A DNA stretch of 64,000 bases from Rhodoferax ferrireducens (GTDB lineage: Bacteria; Pseudomonadota; Gammaproteobacteria; Burkholderiales; Burkholderiaceae_C). The notes beneath the pieces were generated by a model. That model ran no database searches. It was not told the DNA's origin and was given only the letters and a program-made list of their open reading frames with translations. Position 1 is the stretch's first letter, and each line of letters begins with the position of its first letter. Where the stretch lies: the NCBI GenBank assembly GCA_002083775.1, contig MTEI01000010.1, positions 62,001 through 126,000 on the forward strand, in the 5' to 3' direction. Both the position numbers and the translations under genes were made by a program. Shown here piece by piece: positions 56,957 to 64,000 of the stretch.

Positions 56957-59900
56957 TTAAGAGCGTTCCAGTTCAATGTCCAGCCCCAAGGAACGAATTT
57001 CCTTGACCAGCACATTGAACGATTCGGGCATGCCCGCTTCGATGGAATGCTCGCCCTTGACGATGCTTTCGTACACCTTGGTACGGCCTTGCACGTCGTC
57101 GGACTTGACGGTCAGCATTTCCTGCAGCGTGTAAGCGGCACCGTAAGCTTCCAGTGCCCACACTTCCATTTCGCCGAAACGCTGGCCACCAAACTGGGCC
57201 TTGCCGCCCAGCGGTTGTTGCGTGACCAGGCTGTACGGACCGGTGGAGCGGGCGTGCATCTTGTCATCGACCAAGTGGTGCAGTTTCAGGTAATGCATGT
57301 AGCCAACTGTGGTGGGTCGCTCAAAGCGGTCACCGGTCCGACCGTCATACAGATAGGCCTGCGTGCGCGTATCCGTCAAACCTTTGATTTTGGCGATGTC
57401 ATCCGGGAAAGCCAGCTTCAGCATGGCGCGGATTTCTTCCTCGGTGGCACCGTCAAATACTGGCGTGGCGAAAGGCATGCCGGTGGTCAGGTTTTGCGCC
57501 ATTTCAAGCAACTGGCCGTCACTCAATTGGCCCAGGTCTTCCTTGCGACCGGTGGTGTTGTAAATCTCTTCCAGGAACTTGCGCAGTTCGGCCACGCGGG
57601 ACTCGGCTTGCAGCATGTCGCCAATACGGTGGCCAATGCCTTTGCCAGCCCACCCCAGGTGAACTTCCAGCACCTGACCGACGTTCATCCGCGAAGGCAC
57701 GCCCAGCGGGTTCAGCACGATGTCGCACGGTGTGCCATCTGCCATGTGTGGCATGTCTTCCACCGGCACGATCTTCGAGACCACACCCTTGTTACCGTGA
57801 CGGCCAGCCATCTTGTCACCCGGTTGCAGGTGGCGTTTGACGGCCACGTACACCTTCACCATTTTCAACACACCCGCAGGCAAATCGTCACCCTGGGTGA
57901 GTTTCTTGCGCTTTTCTTCAAAGGCCAGGTCGAAGCTGTGACGGGTCTGTTCGTTGGAGTTCTTGATGCTTTCCAGCTGAGCGGACACATCATCTTCTGC
58001 CGGACGGATGTCAAACCAGTGGTAACGCTCTACCGCGGCCAGGTAGGCCTTGTCGATCTTGGTGCCTTTAGCCAGCTTCTGCGGGCCGCCGTTGGCCACT
58101 TTGCCAACCAGTAACTTCTCAATCCGGTCGAACGCGTCATTTTCCACAATGCGCAACTGGTCGTTCAGGTCCAGCCGGAAACGCTTGAGTTCGTCGTCGA
58201 TGATCTGCTGGGCGCGGCGGTCGCGCACAATGCCTTCACGGGTGAAAACCTGCACATCGATCACAGTCCCTTGCGAGCCTTGGTCGACGCGCAGCGAGGT
58301 GTCTTTCACATCGCTGGCTTTTTCGCCAAAGATGGCGCGCAGCAGCTTTTCTTCCGGGGTCAGCGTGGTTTCACCCTTGGGGGTGACCTTGCCGACCAGC
58401 ACATCGCCGGGTTGCACTTCGGCTCCCACGTAGATGATGCCGGATTCGTCCAGACGGTTGAGCTGTTGTTCGCTCAGGTTCGGAATATCACGGGTGATTT
58501 CTTCGGCACCGAGTTTGGTGTCACGCGCCATCACCACCAGTTCTTCGATGTGGATCGAGGTGTAACGGTCTTCAGCGACCACACGTTCACTGATCAAAAT
58601 TGAGTCTTCGAAGTTGTAGCCGTTCCAGGTCATGAACCCGATCAGCATGTTCTGGCCCAAGGCCAGTTCTCCCAAATCAGTCGATGCGCCGTCGGCGATC
58701 ACATCACCCTTGTCCAACTTGTCGCCCTTTTTGACAATGGGGCGTTGATGGATGTTGGTGTTCTGGTTGGAGCGTTGGTACTTGATCAGGTTGTAGATGT
58801 CCACACCCACTTCACCGGCCTGCGCTTCGGCGTCGTTGACGCGCACCACTACGCGGGTGGCATCGACGTAGTCCACCACGCCACCGCGGGTGGCCGTCAC
58901 GACGGTACCCGAGTCGATGGCGGCCACACGCTCAATACCGGTGCCGACCATGGGCTTTTCTGGGCGCAACACAGGCACGGCCTGACGCGACATGTTGGCG
59001 CCCATCAACGCACGGTTGGCGTCATCGTGCTCCAGGAACGGCACCAAAGAGGCCGCCACGGAGACGATCTGCGCCGGCGACACGTCCATGTATTGCACAC
59101 GTTCAGCACCCACCAAAATAGATTCACCGGCTTCACGCGCGGAGATCAGGTCACCGCTCAGGCGGCCTTCCTTGTCTAGCGCGGCGTTGGCCTGGGCGAT
59201 GACGTATTTGCCTTCTTCGATGGCTGACAGGTAGTCGATGTCCATCGTCACCTTGCCATCGACCACGCGGCGGTAAGGCGTTTCAATGAAGCCATATTCA
59301 TTCAAGCGGGCATACAGCGCCAGCGAGTTGATCAAACCGATGTTCGGGCCTTCGGGTGTTTCAATCGGGCAGACGCGACCGTAATGGGTCACGTGCACGT
59401 CGCGCACCTCAAAGCCGGCGCGTTCACGCGTCAAACCACCTGGGCCAAGGGCCGATACGCGGCGCTTGTGGGTGATTTCCGACAACGGGTTGGTCTGGTC
59501 CATGAACTGCGACAACTGCGAGGCACCAAAGAATTCTTTGAGCGCAGCAGAAATTGGCTTGCTGTTGATCAGGTCGTGCGGCATCAGAGGCTCTTGCTCG
59601 GCTTGACCCAGACGCTCTTTCACCGCCTTTTCAATGCGGGCCAGGCCCATGCGGTACTGGTTTTCGGCCAGTTCACCGACACAACGTACACGGCGGTTGC
59701 CGAGGTGGTCGATGTCATCGACTTCACCGTGGCCGTTGCGCAAGTCGACGAGGATCTTGACTACGGCCAGGATGTCTTCGTTGGTCAGCACCATGGGGCC
59801 AGTGGATTCCGGACGGCCCATTTTTGCGTTGAACTTCATCCGGCCAACGCGCGACAGATCGTAGGTGTCGGGGTTATAAAACAGGCGCTGGAACAGGGCT

Positions 59901-61069
59901 TGCACCGCGTCTTCCGTCGGTGGTTCGCCGGGGCGCATCATGCGGTAAATGGCCACGCGGGCGGCAAATTCATCAGCGGTTTCGTCGGTACGCAGGGTTT
60001 GCGAGATGTACGCGCCTTGGTCCAGTTCGTTGGTGTAGATACAAGCCAAATCCTGCACGCCAGAGGTGCGCAGTTTCTTGAGAAGGGCTTCGGTCAACTC
60101 TTCATTGGCCTTGGCCAGAATCTCGCCGGTTTCGCCATCGACCACATTGCGTGCCACCACACGACCGATCAGGAAGTCTTCTGGCACCGACACATGCGTC
60201 GTTTCGCTCTGTTCCATCTCGCGGGTATGGCGGGCGGTGATGCGCTTGTCTTTGGCCACAATGACCTTGCCGCTCTTGTCGGTGATGTCAAAACGTGCAA
60301 TCTCGCCGCGCAGACGCTCGGCCACAAATTCCATTTGTGCGCCGCTGTCCATCAGGCGGAAGTTGTCGTTGACGAAGAAGTTCGCCAGGATCGATTCATG
60401 GTTCAGGCCAATGGCTTTGAGCAGGATCGTGACCGGCATTTTGCGGCGACGGTCCACCCGGAAGTACAGGATGTCTTTTGGATCAAACTCGAAGTCCAGC
60501 CAAGAACCGCGGTAGGGAATAATGCGTGCCGAGAACAACAACTTGCCCGAGCTGTGTGTCTTGCCCTTGTCGTGCTCAAAAAACACGCCGGGTGAGCGAT
60601 GCAACTGTGACACGATCACGCGCTCGGTACCGTTGATGACAAACGAGCCCTTGTCGGTCATCAAAGGCACTTCGCCCATGTAAACCTCTTGTTCCTTGAC
60701 TTCTTTCACCACCTTGTTTTGGGTGGTGGAGGATTCGCGGTCATAAATGATCAGTTGCACCTTGGCGCGCACGGCCGAGGCGTAGGTCAGCCCACGGGTC
60801 TGGCACTCACGAACATCGAACGCCGGCTTGGCCAGGTTGTATTCAAGGTACTTCATCTCGACAAACCCGTTGTGCGAGACGATTGGGAAAGCCGCACTGA
60901 ACGCGGCTTGCAAGCCCTCGGTTGAACGCTTTTTGGGCGCTACATCGGATTGAAGAAACGCGGTGTAAGCGTCCTTTTGCATCTGCAACAAGTAAGGAAT
61001 TTCGAGCACGCTGTCGCGGCTACCAAAATTTTTACGGATTCGTTTGCGTTCGGTGTATGAGTAAGCCAT
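56957..61069 (-). CDS. rpoB: RNA polymerase beta subunit
   Basis: A 1370-residue subunit. The rifampicin region reads [20 protein letters not shown] followed by [10 protein letters not shown], with the drug-sensitive Asp, His and Ser residues. The catalytic-cleft [12 protein letters not shown] motif is present, and [18 protein letters not shown] near the C-terminus is conserved. ATG 61069 ([16 protein letters not shown]) is chosen with GGAG 6 bases before it; the longer frame is non-conserved leader. Confidence 0.99.
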   Translation of the reverse strand: MAYSYTERKRIRKNFGSRDSVLEIPYLLQMQKDAYTAFLQSDVAPKKRSTEGLQAAFSAAFPIVSHNGFVEMKYLEYNLAKPAFDVRECQTRGLTYASAVRAKVQLIIYDRESSTTQNKVVKEVKEQEVYMGEVPLMTDKGSFVINGTERVIVSQLHRSPGVFFEHDKGKTHSSGKLLFSARIIPYRGSWLDFEFDPKDILYFRVDRRRKMPVTILLKAIGLNHESILANFFVNDNFRLMDSGAQMEFVAERLRGEIARFDITDKSGKVIVAKDKRITARHTREMEQSETTHVSVPEDFLIGRVVARNVVDGETGEILAKANEELTEALLKKLRTSGVQDLACIYTNELDQGAYISQTLRTDETADEFAARVAIYRMMRPGEPPTEDAVQALFQRLFYNPDTYDLSRVGRMKFNAKMGRPESTGPMVLTNEDILAVVKILVDLRNGHGEVDDIDHLGNRRVRCVGELAENQYRMGLARIEKAVKERLGQAEQEPLMPHDLINSKPISAALKEFFGASQLSQFMDQTNPLSEITHKRRVSALGPGGLTRERAGFEVRDVHVTHYGRVCPIETPEGPNIGLINSLALYARLNEYGFIETPYRRVVDGKVTMDIDYLSAIEEGKYVIAQANAALDKEGRLSGDLISAREAGESILVGAERVQYMDVSPAQIVSVAASLVPFLEHDDANRALMGANMSRQAVPVLRPEKPMVGTGIERVAAIDSGTVVTATRGGVVDYVDATRVVVRVNDAEAQAGEVGVDIYNLIKYQRSNQNTNIHQRPIVKKGDKLDKGDVIADGASTDLGELALGQNMLIGFMTWNGYNFEDSILISERVVAEDRYTSIHIEELVVMARDTKLGAEEITRDIPNLSEQQLNRLDESGIIYVGAEVQPGDVLVGKVTPKGETTLTPEEKLLRAIFGEKASDVKDTSLRVDQGSQGTVIDVQVFTREGIVRDRRAQQIIDDELKRFRLDLNDQLRIVENDAFDRIEKLLVGKVANGGPQKLAKGTKIDKAYLAAVERYHWFDIRPAEDDVSAQLESIKNSNEQTRHSFDLAFEEKRKKLTQGDDLPAGVLKMVKVYVAVKRHLQPGDKMAGRHGNKGVVSKIVPVEDMPHMADGTPCDIVLNPLGVPSRMNVGQVLEVHLGWAGKGIGHRIGDMLQAESRVAELRKFLEEIYNTTGRKEDLGQLSDGQLLEMAQNLTTGMPFATPVFDGATEEEIRAMLKLAFPDDIAKIKGLTDTRTQAYLYDGRTGDRFERPTTVGYMHYLKLHHLVDDKMHARSTGPYSLVTQQPLGGKAQFGGQRFGEMEVWALEAYGAAYTLQEMLTVKSDDVQGRTKVYESIVKGEHSIEAGMPESFNVLVKEIRSLGLDIELERS

Positions 61070-61210
61070 GAAATCTCCGGGCAACTGAGGAACTTGGGCG
61101 GTCCCTGGACGACTGTTTTCTTGGCGATTGGCCGCTACCAATCTATGGCGGACAGTTACACCTTGCATGTAACCCGAACCAAGGCATCTTCTTCTGTCGG
61201 GGTGAGAAGA

Positions 61211-61244
61211 CACTGAAAAACACCAGATATGACATTTTTCAGTG
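61211..61244. repeat. Perfect 10-base inverted repeat upstream of rpoB
   Basis: CACTGAAAAA (61211-61220) and TTTTTCAGTG (61235-61244) enclose 14 bases in the 240-base rplL-rpoB gap. It resembles an RNA processing hairpin more than a terminator. Confidence 0.5.
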
Positions 61245-61264
61245 TGCTCTGTAGAAACACCAAA

Positions 61265-61293
61265 GGCTGGAGGCCTTTCACAGCACTCCAGCC
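61265..61293 (-). terminator. Attenuator-like hairpin after rplL
   Basis: GGCTGGAG / CTCCAGCC with a 13-base loop, 17 bases after the rplL stop, followed on the minus strand by TTTGGTGTTT. The weak T-run suits partial termination, as known between rplL and rpoB in other proteobacteria. Confidence 0.6.
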
Positions 61294-61309
61294 CTTTGAC
61301 CTGGCTTAA

Positions 61310-61684
61310 TTACTTGAGTTCAGCCTTGGCACCTGCATCGAGCAGTTTCTTCAGGGCTGCATCAGCGTCAGCCTTGGAGACAGCTTCCTTGACGTTCTTC
61401 GGTGCGCCATCAACCAGGTCCTTGGCTTCCTTGAGGCCCAGACCCGTGATTTCACGCACGGCCTTGATGACCGACACCTTTTGGGCGCCAGCATCAAGCA
61501 GCACGACGTTGAATTCGGTTTTTTCTTCCACCACCGCTGCAGCAGCACCGCCGCCAGCTGCGGGTGCCGACATGGCAGCTGCACTCACACCAAATTTCTC
61601 TTCGATGGCTTTCACCAAGTCGTTGAGTTCCATGACCGTCATGCTGTCCAGCGCGGTCAAAAATGCGTCTTTATCGAATGCCAT
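61310..61684 (-). CDS. rplL: 50S ribosomal protein L7/L12
   Basis: A 124-residue stalk protein that binds translation factors. N-terminal dimerisation helices ([20 protein letters not shown]), an Ala/Gly-rich hinge ([12 protein letters not shown]) and the factor-binding domain ([20 protein letters not shown]) ending DAGAKAELK. Normal length. It lies 41 bases after rplJ. Confidence 0.98.
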   Translation of the reverse strand: MAFDKDAFLTALDSMTVMELNDLVKAIEEKFGVSAAAMSAPAAGGGAAAAVVEEKTEFNVVLLDAGAQKVSVIKAVREITGLGLKEAKDLVDGAPKNVKEAVSKADADAALKKLLDAGAKAELK

Positions 61685-61725
61685 TTTGATTTCCTAACAA
61701 TATTGAATTGAATAACTGCGAGCGG

Positions 61726-62259
61726 TTAGGCTGCAACTGCTTCTGCGGGCGCGTCAGCTGCAGCTTCTGCGCCGCCGCCACGTTGCTCTGCCAAGGCCGC
61801 CAACACACGCGCGGTGCGTGAAATAGGGGACTGCATCAAGCCCAACAATTGCGCCAACAGCACTTCCTTGGAGGGAATGCTGGCCAACTGTTTCACGCCC
61901 TCGACATCCAGAGCTTTGCCGCCGTATGCACCACCGCGAATCACCAACTTGGCGTTGGTCTTCGCGAAATCGGCCACCACTTTTGCGGCAGCCACTGCAT
62001 CTTCAGAAAAGCCATAGATCAACGGGCCGGTCATCTGGGCAGACACAACTTCAAAGCCGCTGCCAGCGACAGCACGGCGAGCCAAGGTGTTTTTCAACAC
62101 ACTCAGGCTCACGCCGTTGCTGCGCGCGGTTGAGCGCAATTTGGTCATGTCGGCAACCGTGATACCCCGGTATTCCGCCATCACGAGCGTTTGAGCTTTA
62201 GCGGCGAGGCCAGTCACATCACTGATGACCGCTTCTTTCTCACTGCGATTTAGACTCAA
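61726..62259 (-). CDS. rplJ: 50S ribosomal protein L10
   Basis: A 177-residue stalk base protein anchoring L7/L12 dimers and autoregulating the operon through its leader. The start is TTG at 62259 (reading [12 protein letters not shown]): AAGGAG ends 6 bases before it, while the alternative TTG at 62265 directly abuts the ribosome site. No ATG is available nearby. The C-terminal Ala-rich tail is normal for the family. Confidence 0.96.
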   Translation of the reverse strand: MSLNRSEKEAVISDVTGLAAKAQTLVMAEYRGITVADMTKLRSTARSNGVSLSVLKNTLARRAVAGSGFEVVSAQMTGPLIYGFSEDAVAAAKVVADFAKTNAKLVIRGGAYGGKALDVEGVKQLASIPSKEVLLAQLLGLMQSPISRTARVLAALAEQRGGGAEAAADAPAEAVAA

Positions 62260-62365
62260 GGTCAACTCCTTCTAAATGTGTCTTTTGGCGGTAATTGATT
62301 GACCGCCTCCGGACACGCCATATTTCAGCGACCAACTGTTAAGAAACCCTTTAATTCTTTGGCAG

Positions 62366-62455
62366 CGGGGTCGCCATCTGCGTTGGCGTTTGTTTCATTA
62401 AGCACAAGCCACCGACAAGCAGCGGTAGCGCACCAACGGTCTTGGATGGCCTGCT
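62366..62455 (-). promoter_or_regulatory. Ribosomal protein L10 leader
   Basis: On the minus strand the conserved order GGCCATCCAAGACCG, TTGGTGCG, CTTAAT and CCAACGCAGATGGCGACC is seen, as in L10 leaders. L10(L12)4 binding here represses rplJL translation (family knowledge). It lies in the 261-base rplA-rplJ gap. Confidence 0.8.
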
Positions 62456-62520
62456 GACATCTTTCAATGCCAGCAACCCACCACGTCAGGCGCTCCTTTC
62501 AGAGCACCCAATTTTTTGCA

Positions 62521-63216
62521 TCAAGCGGTGATGGTTTGCAGATCGACGCGAACGCCGACACCCATCGTGCTGGACACAGCAACTTTGCGCAAATACAGTC
62601 CCTTGCTGGTCGCTGGCTTGGCCTTGGTCAAGGCGTCAACCAAAGCGGCCAGGTTGCCCTGCAGCTTATCGTTGTCAAAAGAACGGCGACCAATGGTGGA
62701 GTGAATAATGCCGGCCTTGTCAACACGGAACTGCACTTGACCTGCCTTGGCGTTGCGAACAGCAGTCGCCACGTCAGGCGTGACTGTTCCCACCTTGGGG
62801 TTGGGCATCAAACCACGCGGGCCGAGGATCTGACCCAGGGTACCCACCACACGCATCGCGTCCGGAGCAGCAATCACAATGTCAAACGGCATGTCGCCAG
62901 CCTTGACCATGGCCGCCAGGTCGTCCATACCGACGATGTCAGCACCTGCAGCGCGGGCTTCTTCAGCCTTGGCGCCTTGAGCAAACACAGCCACGCGTTT
63001 GGTCTTGCCAGTGCCGTTAGGTAAAACCACCGCACCACGCACCACCTGGTCGGACTTCTTGGCATCAATGCCGAGCTGAACAGCCACATCAATCGACTCG
63101 TCGAACTTGGCGTTGGCGCATTCTTTGACCAAACCGAGTGCATCACCCAGGGTGTACAGCTTGCTGCTGTCAACCTTGCCTTGGAAGGACTTTTGTTTTT
63201 TAGTCAAGCGGGACAT
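62521..63216 (-). CDS. rplA: 50S ribosomal protein L1
   Basis: A 231-residue L1-stalk protein, also translational repressor of the rplKA unit. Conserved [17 protein letters not shown] and [15 protein letters not shown] are present. It starts immediately after the rplK stop (adjacent codons), so the two are coupled. Confidence 0.99.
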   Translation of the reverse strand: MSRLTKKQKSFQGKVDSSKLYTLGDALGLVKECANAKFDESIDVAVQLGIDAKKSDQVVRGAVVLPNGTGKTKRVAVFAQGAKAEEARAAGADIVGMDDLAAMVKAGDMPFDIVIAAPDAMRVVGTLGQILGPRGLMPNPKVGTVTPDVATAVRNAKAGQVQFRVDKAGIIHSTIGRRSFDNDKLQGNLAALVDALTKAKPATSKGLYLRKVAVSSTMGVGVRVDLQTITA

Positions 63217-63648
63217 TTACACACCCTCCACATTCACGCCCATCGAGCGAGCTGAGCCAGCGATCGTACGAACAGCTGCATCCATGTCAGCAGCGGTCAA
63301 GTCCTTCATCTTGGTCTTGGCGATTTCTTCGAGCTGAGCGCGCGTGATCTTGCCGACCTTGGTCTTGAGCGCGTTGGCTGAACCCTTGTCGATCTTGACT
63401 GCTTTTTTGATCAGGATCGATGACGGCGGCGACTTGATGACAAAGGTGAAGCTCTTGTCAGCAAATGCGGTGATCACCACGGGCAGTGGCAGACCAGGCT
63501 CAACACCTTGGGTCTGGGCGTTGAACGCCTTGCAGAATTCCATGATGTTCAAGCCACGCTGGCCCAAAGCCGGGCCAATGGGGGGGGATGGGTTGGCTTT
63601 GCCTGCTGGAACTTGCAGTTTGACAAAACCGACGATTTTTTTCGCCAT
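63217..63648 (-). CDS. rplK: 50S ribosomal protein L11
   Basis: A 143-residue protein of the GTPase-associated centre. Typical [21 protein letters not shown]-terminus and the C-terminal RNA-binding domain ending [17 protein letters not shown] precedes the ATG. First gene after the nusG terminator. Confidence 0.99.
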   Translation of the reverse strand: MAKKIVGFVKLQVPAGKANPSPPIGPALGQRGLNIMEFCKAFNAQTQGVEPGLPLPVVITAFADKSFTFVIKSPPSSILIKKAVKIDKGSANALKTKVGKITRAQLEEIAKTKMKDLTAADMDAAVRTIAGSARSMGVNVEGV

Positions 63649-63725
63649 GCTTTACTCCTGTCGGGTGCTAACGCCTGGGTTTGATCTCATCAAACGCGGG
63701 CTCCCCGGATTGAACGACTCAACTT

Positions 63726-63759
63726 AAAAAGGTGCGTACCGAGTCGGAAAGCACACACC
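63726..63759 (-). terminator. Terminator/attenuator between nusG and rplK
   Basis: On the minus strand GGTGTGT ... ACGCACC (seven pairs, one G-T) followed by TTTTTAAG, about 11 bases after the nusG stop. Confidence 0.75.
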
Positions 63760-63769
63760 AACAAAAATT

Positions 63770-64000
63770 TCAGGTTTTTTCGACCTGTGAAAACTCAAGT
63801 TCAACCGGCGTGGACCGGCCAAAAATCGTCACGGCCACGCGCACCTTGCTCTTGTCGTAATTGACTTCTTCGACCGAGCCATTGAAGTCAGCAAACGGGC
63901 CTTCCTTGACACGAACAAATTCACCCACCACAAATTCGACTTTGTGGCGAGGCTTCTCGGTCCCTTCTTGCATCTGGCTGACGATCTTCATGACCTCGGC
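63770..64000 (-). CDS. nusG: Transcription termination/antitermination protein NusG, 5' end outside window
   Basis: The C-terminal 76 residues are present: linker ending [20 protein letters not shown], then the KOW domain ([35 protein letters not shown]). The frame stays open to the window edge. NusG couples RNA polymerase with Rho and the ribosome; its place before rplK is the standard order. Confidence 0.97.
   Translation of the reverse strand, partial: AEVMKIVSQMQEGTEKPRHKVEFVVGEFVRVKEGPFADFNGSVEEVNYDKSKVRVAVTIFGRSTPVELEFSQVEKT

Noticed and set aside
61070..61213. 48-codon N-terminal extension of rpoB
   Set aside because: RpoB begins [13 protein letters not shown] with a good ribosome site; the extension is leader DNA containing part of the inverted repeat.

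Overview
The window is GC-rich bacterial chromosome whose gene content fits a betaproteobacterium of the order Burkholderiales, most likely family Comamonadaceae near Rhodoferax or Polaromonas (inference). Support comes from the double-length tandem UvrA, the rsmB-DUF4390-ntrY-ntrX block, the SAH riboswitch ahead of ahcY, trimeric porins with the MKKSLIALAVLAASG-type signal peptide, and many copies of a dispersed ~50 bp repeat with core TAGCTnCTnnCCCTTn(4-8)AAGGGCTnGAGGCC, which I associate with this family.

Layout. 1-4653: 3' part of a tandem uvrA with four repeat-derived in-frame insertions. 4.8-8.8 kb: two AbrB-type antitoxin/PIN toxin pairs, a histone-deacetylase-like amidohydrolase, an alpha/beta hydrolase, and a DUF433/DUF5615 pair with a shrunken toxin. 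8.8-22.2 kb: two solute-symporter units (yjcH-actP and DUF4212-symporter) facing away from each other. Each is accompanied by a cyclic-nucleotide/CBS/DUF294 nucleotidyltransferase-like protein, and one by a membrane pseudo-kinase fused to a DnaQ-type exonuclease; DUF2721, MFS and HAD genes follow. 22.4-24.0 kb: prfC. 24.2-37.1 kb: a complete glycogen cluster, pgm-glgC-glgA-malQ on + converging on glgP-glgB-glgX on -. 37.2-40.8 kb: SAH riboswitch, ahcY, tlyA, metF (activated-methyl cycle). 40.8-47.5 kb: accessory tract with three porins, an AraC remnant, two small unknown ORFs, a group II intron relic, an AbiEii-like relic and many dispersed repeats. 47.5-52.6 kb: tRNA-Phe, then rsmB-DUF4390-ntrY-ntrX on -. 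52.6-64.0 kb: the conserved nusG-rplK-rplA-rplJ-rplL-rpoB-rpoC transcription/translation cluster on -.

How it works together. The core genes serve transcription, ribosome assembly, translation termination, DNA repair, glycogen storage, methyl-group recycling and carboxylate uptake. Regulation visible in the DNA includes the SAH riboswitch, a ribosomal L10 leader, matching palindromes ahead of the two AbrB-type antitoxins, a palindrome between the divergent symporter operons, and several terminators and intercistronic hairpins.

The most unusual signals are (1) two or three dispersed repeat families that have entered reading frames without breaking them (uvrA four times, plus a DUF294 protein, a HAD phosphatase and tlyA), and (2) the symporter/DUF294/pseudo-kinase-exonuclease set, which looks like an uncharacterised nutrient-linked signalling module.
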